DNA of 64,000 nt, from assembly GCF_900128985.1 (NCBI RefSeq), contig NZ_FQUC01000017.1:28984-92983 (forward strand), read 5' to 3'. Within the stretch, counting starts at the first letter, position 1, and every line of letters starts with the position of its first letter. The notes beneath the pieces are model-generated. The model worked only from the letters and a program-made list of their open reading frames with translations. It made no database searches and was not told the origin of the DNA. Positions 63,371 through 64,000 of this stretch are shown in pieces. This DNA is from Indolivaga macrotermitis. GTDB lineage: Bacteria; Bacteroidota; Bacteroidia; Bacteroidales; Dysgonomonadaceae. The position numbers and the translations under genes were made by a program.

Positions 63371-63550
63371 AGTCCTAAATAGAAGCACAGTCCTAAAAAT
63401 GGCTATTTTTCGTATGGTTTACTTACCATTTTCCTTTCACTTTAGTATAAGTATAAATATAAATAAATTAAAGTCTAATTATTAAGAAATGAGTCCTAAA
63501 TAGAAGCATAGGAATGTATATAATCCTACTTTTTCGTATGGTGCACTCAC
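63371..63550 (+). repeat. Pair of about 57-bp direct repeats, 121 bp apart
   Basis: Copy 1 (63371-63427) and copy 2 (63492-63550) share AGTCCTAAATAGAAGCA at the left and TTTTTCGTATGGT at the right, with variable middles; copy 2 has TAGGA/ATCCTA within. They sit at the broken edge of the transposase fragment, so they may be element ends or target scars. Confidence 0.65.
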
Positions 63551-63648
63551 TATAGTTTGTAAAATAATTATAATGCAAACCTAAGGTTTTCGTGAGCCTG
63601 TGCGAAAAAAAGAAACAAAAACCGATAGAGGTAATATTTCGAAATAGT

Positions 63649-63656
63649 TATATTTG
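63649..63656 (+). promoter_or_regulatory. -7 element for the 63684 gene
   Basis: TATATTTG fits TAnnTTTG, 28 nt before the ATG at 63684. The 63551-63648 interval shows no gene. Confidence 0.5.
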
Positions 63657-63683
63657 TCCTTTCAGAATCAATTAACCGGAACT

Positions 63684-64000
63684 ATGGGAGAAAAATGTGA
63701 TAAATGCAACAAAGAATTAACCTATGCCATACTGACAATTATAGATGGTTATTGCTGGAAATGCCACTCGAAGATGAAAGTTGCAGTTGTCCGGGGAGAA
63801 GTCGACCGTAATAGAAGTACGGCAGGTCCCGATGAATTTTCGAAATTGGAACTTGAGATTGCGCAAAGCAATGGGGTTATCATCAAGGAGCAATATAGTA
63901 AAACAATGGATGAAAGCTATTTGGTTAACTGTTGTGCAAAATGTAATTCCTTCATTGGAAATTTTTTCCTGCATGCGGACTATATGTTTCCTGCTTCACA
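63684..64000 (+). CDS. Cys-rich zinc-binding protein (3' end cut by window)
   Basis: At least 105 residues from ATG 63684 (MGEKCDKCNKELTYAILTII), running off the edge. Three CxxC pairs are visible: KCDKC (4-7), YCWKCHSKMKVAVV (27-30) and NCCAKCNSFIGN (near 85), consistent with zinc ribbons. No family recognised. The intergenic -7 element supports this start. Confidence 0.7.
   Translation, partial: MGEKCDKCNKELTYAILTIIDGYCWKCHSKMKVAVVRGEVDRNRSTAGPDEFSKLELEIAQSNGVIIKEQYSKTMDESYLVNCCAKCNSFIGNFFLHADYMFPAS

Noticed and set aside
63371..63550. Repeat pair considered as a CRISPR array
   Set aside because: Only two units, about 57 bp long with variable middle parts, 121 bp period, no cas genes.

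Overview
The window is a chromosomal segment of a Bacteroidota bacterium, most probably a Bacteroidales member (Dysgonomonas/Porphyromonadaceae-like; genus is inference). The DNA is AT-rich, many starts are preceded by the Bacteroidetes -7 promoter element TAnnTTTG (three with a -33 TTTG exactly 19 bases upstream), and the gene set includes lineage markers: DUF4295 beside rpmB-rpmG, DUF2023 beside flavodoxin, DUF4301, OMP_b-brl receptors, an H1-like small protein, and LysM- or OmpA-tethered fusions.

Region 1 (1-43.4 kb) is mostly core genome. In order: lysS (truncated by the left edge); a minus-strand block rpmB-rpmG-DUF4295, ftsY-rimO, HU and a HU-TM-LysM fusion; a large outer-membrane barrel protein; a radical SAM gene; a giant AsmA-like protein; an OMP/TonB-type receptor; a MATE exporter with a structured leader; a sugar nucleotidyltransferase; tex; fldA-DUF2023; a nitroreductase lipoprotein; an orphan nucleotidyltransferase; pheS; a CDP-glycerol-type transferase; fabD; a PhnA/YjdM-like gene; a DMT exporter; a U32 peptidase-like gene; a DUF937-OmpA fusion; a major OmpA-type porin; the GDP-fucose genes gmd-fcl; DUF4301; two unknown membrane proteins; and a RelA-type (p)ppGpp synthetase with a degenerate hydrolase site.

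Region 2 (43.4-53.9 kb) is a defence island in very AT-rich DNA. After about 1.9 kb of decayed sequence comes a compact plus-strand operon: XRE controller, Eco57I-like type IIG restriction-modification enzyme, second adenine methyltransferase, SIR2-domain protein, HerA/DUF87 ATPase. The first four joints are a 4-nt overlap, a 14-nt overlap, a 56-nt gap and a 4-nt overlap. SIR2+HerA is the Nezha-type defence pair. Here the SIR2 gene is interrupted by a perfect 17-bp tandem duplication. Removing one unit restores a continuous 418-codon frame, so this is either a fresh inactivation or a slipped-strand ON/OFF switch. The XRE promoter carries a perfect palindrome over its -7 box, suggesting self-control. 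The island is flanked by two diverged direct copies of a histone-H1-like locus, intact at 53.7 kb and decayed at 43.9 kb.

Region 3 (53.9-64 kb) is accessory DNA of mobile-element type. A run of unknown genes (zinc-ribbon protein, small membrane protein, DUF1273/SLOG protein, five others) is visibly richer in G+C than the island. It is followed by a convergent metal-handling set (Cys-rich secreted DUF6660-like protein, TonB-dependent receptor, HMA-CDF cation transporter), an IS110-family transposase remnant with a duplicated non-coding motif, and a partial Cys-rich gene running off the right edge. I saw no tRNA, rRNA or CRISPR array.
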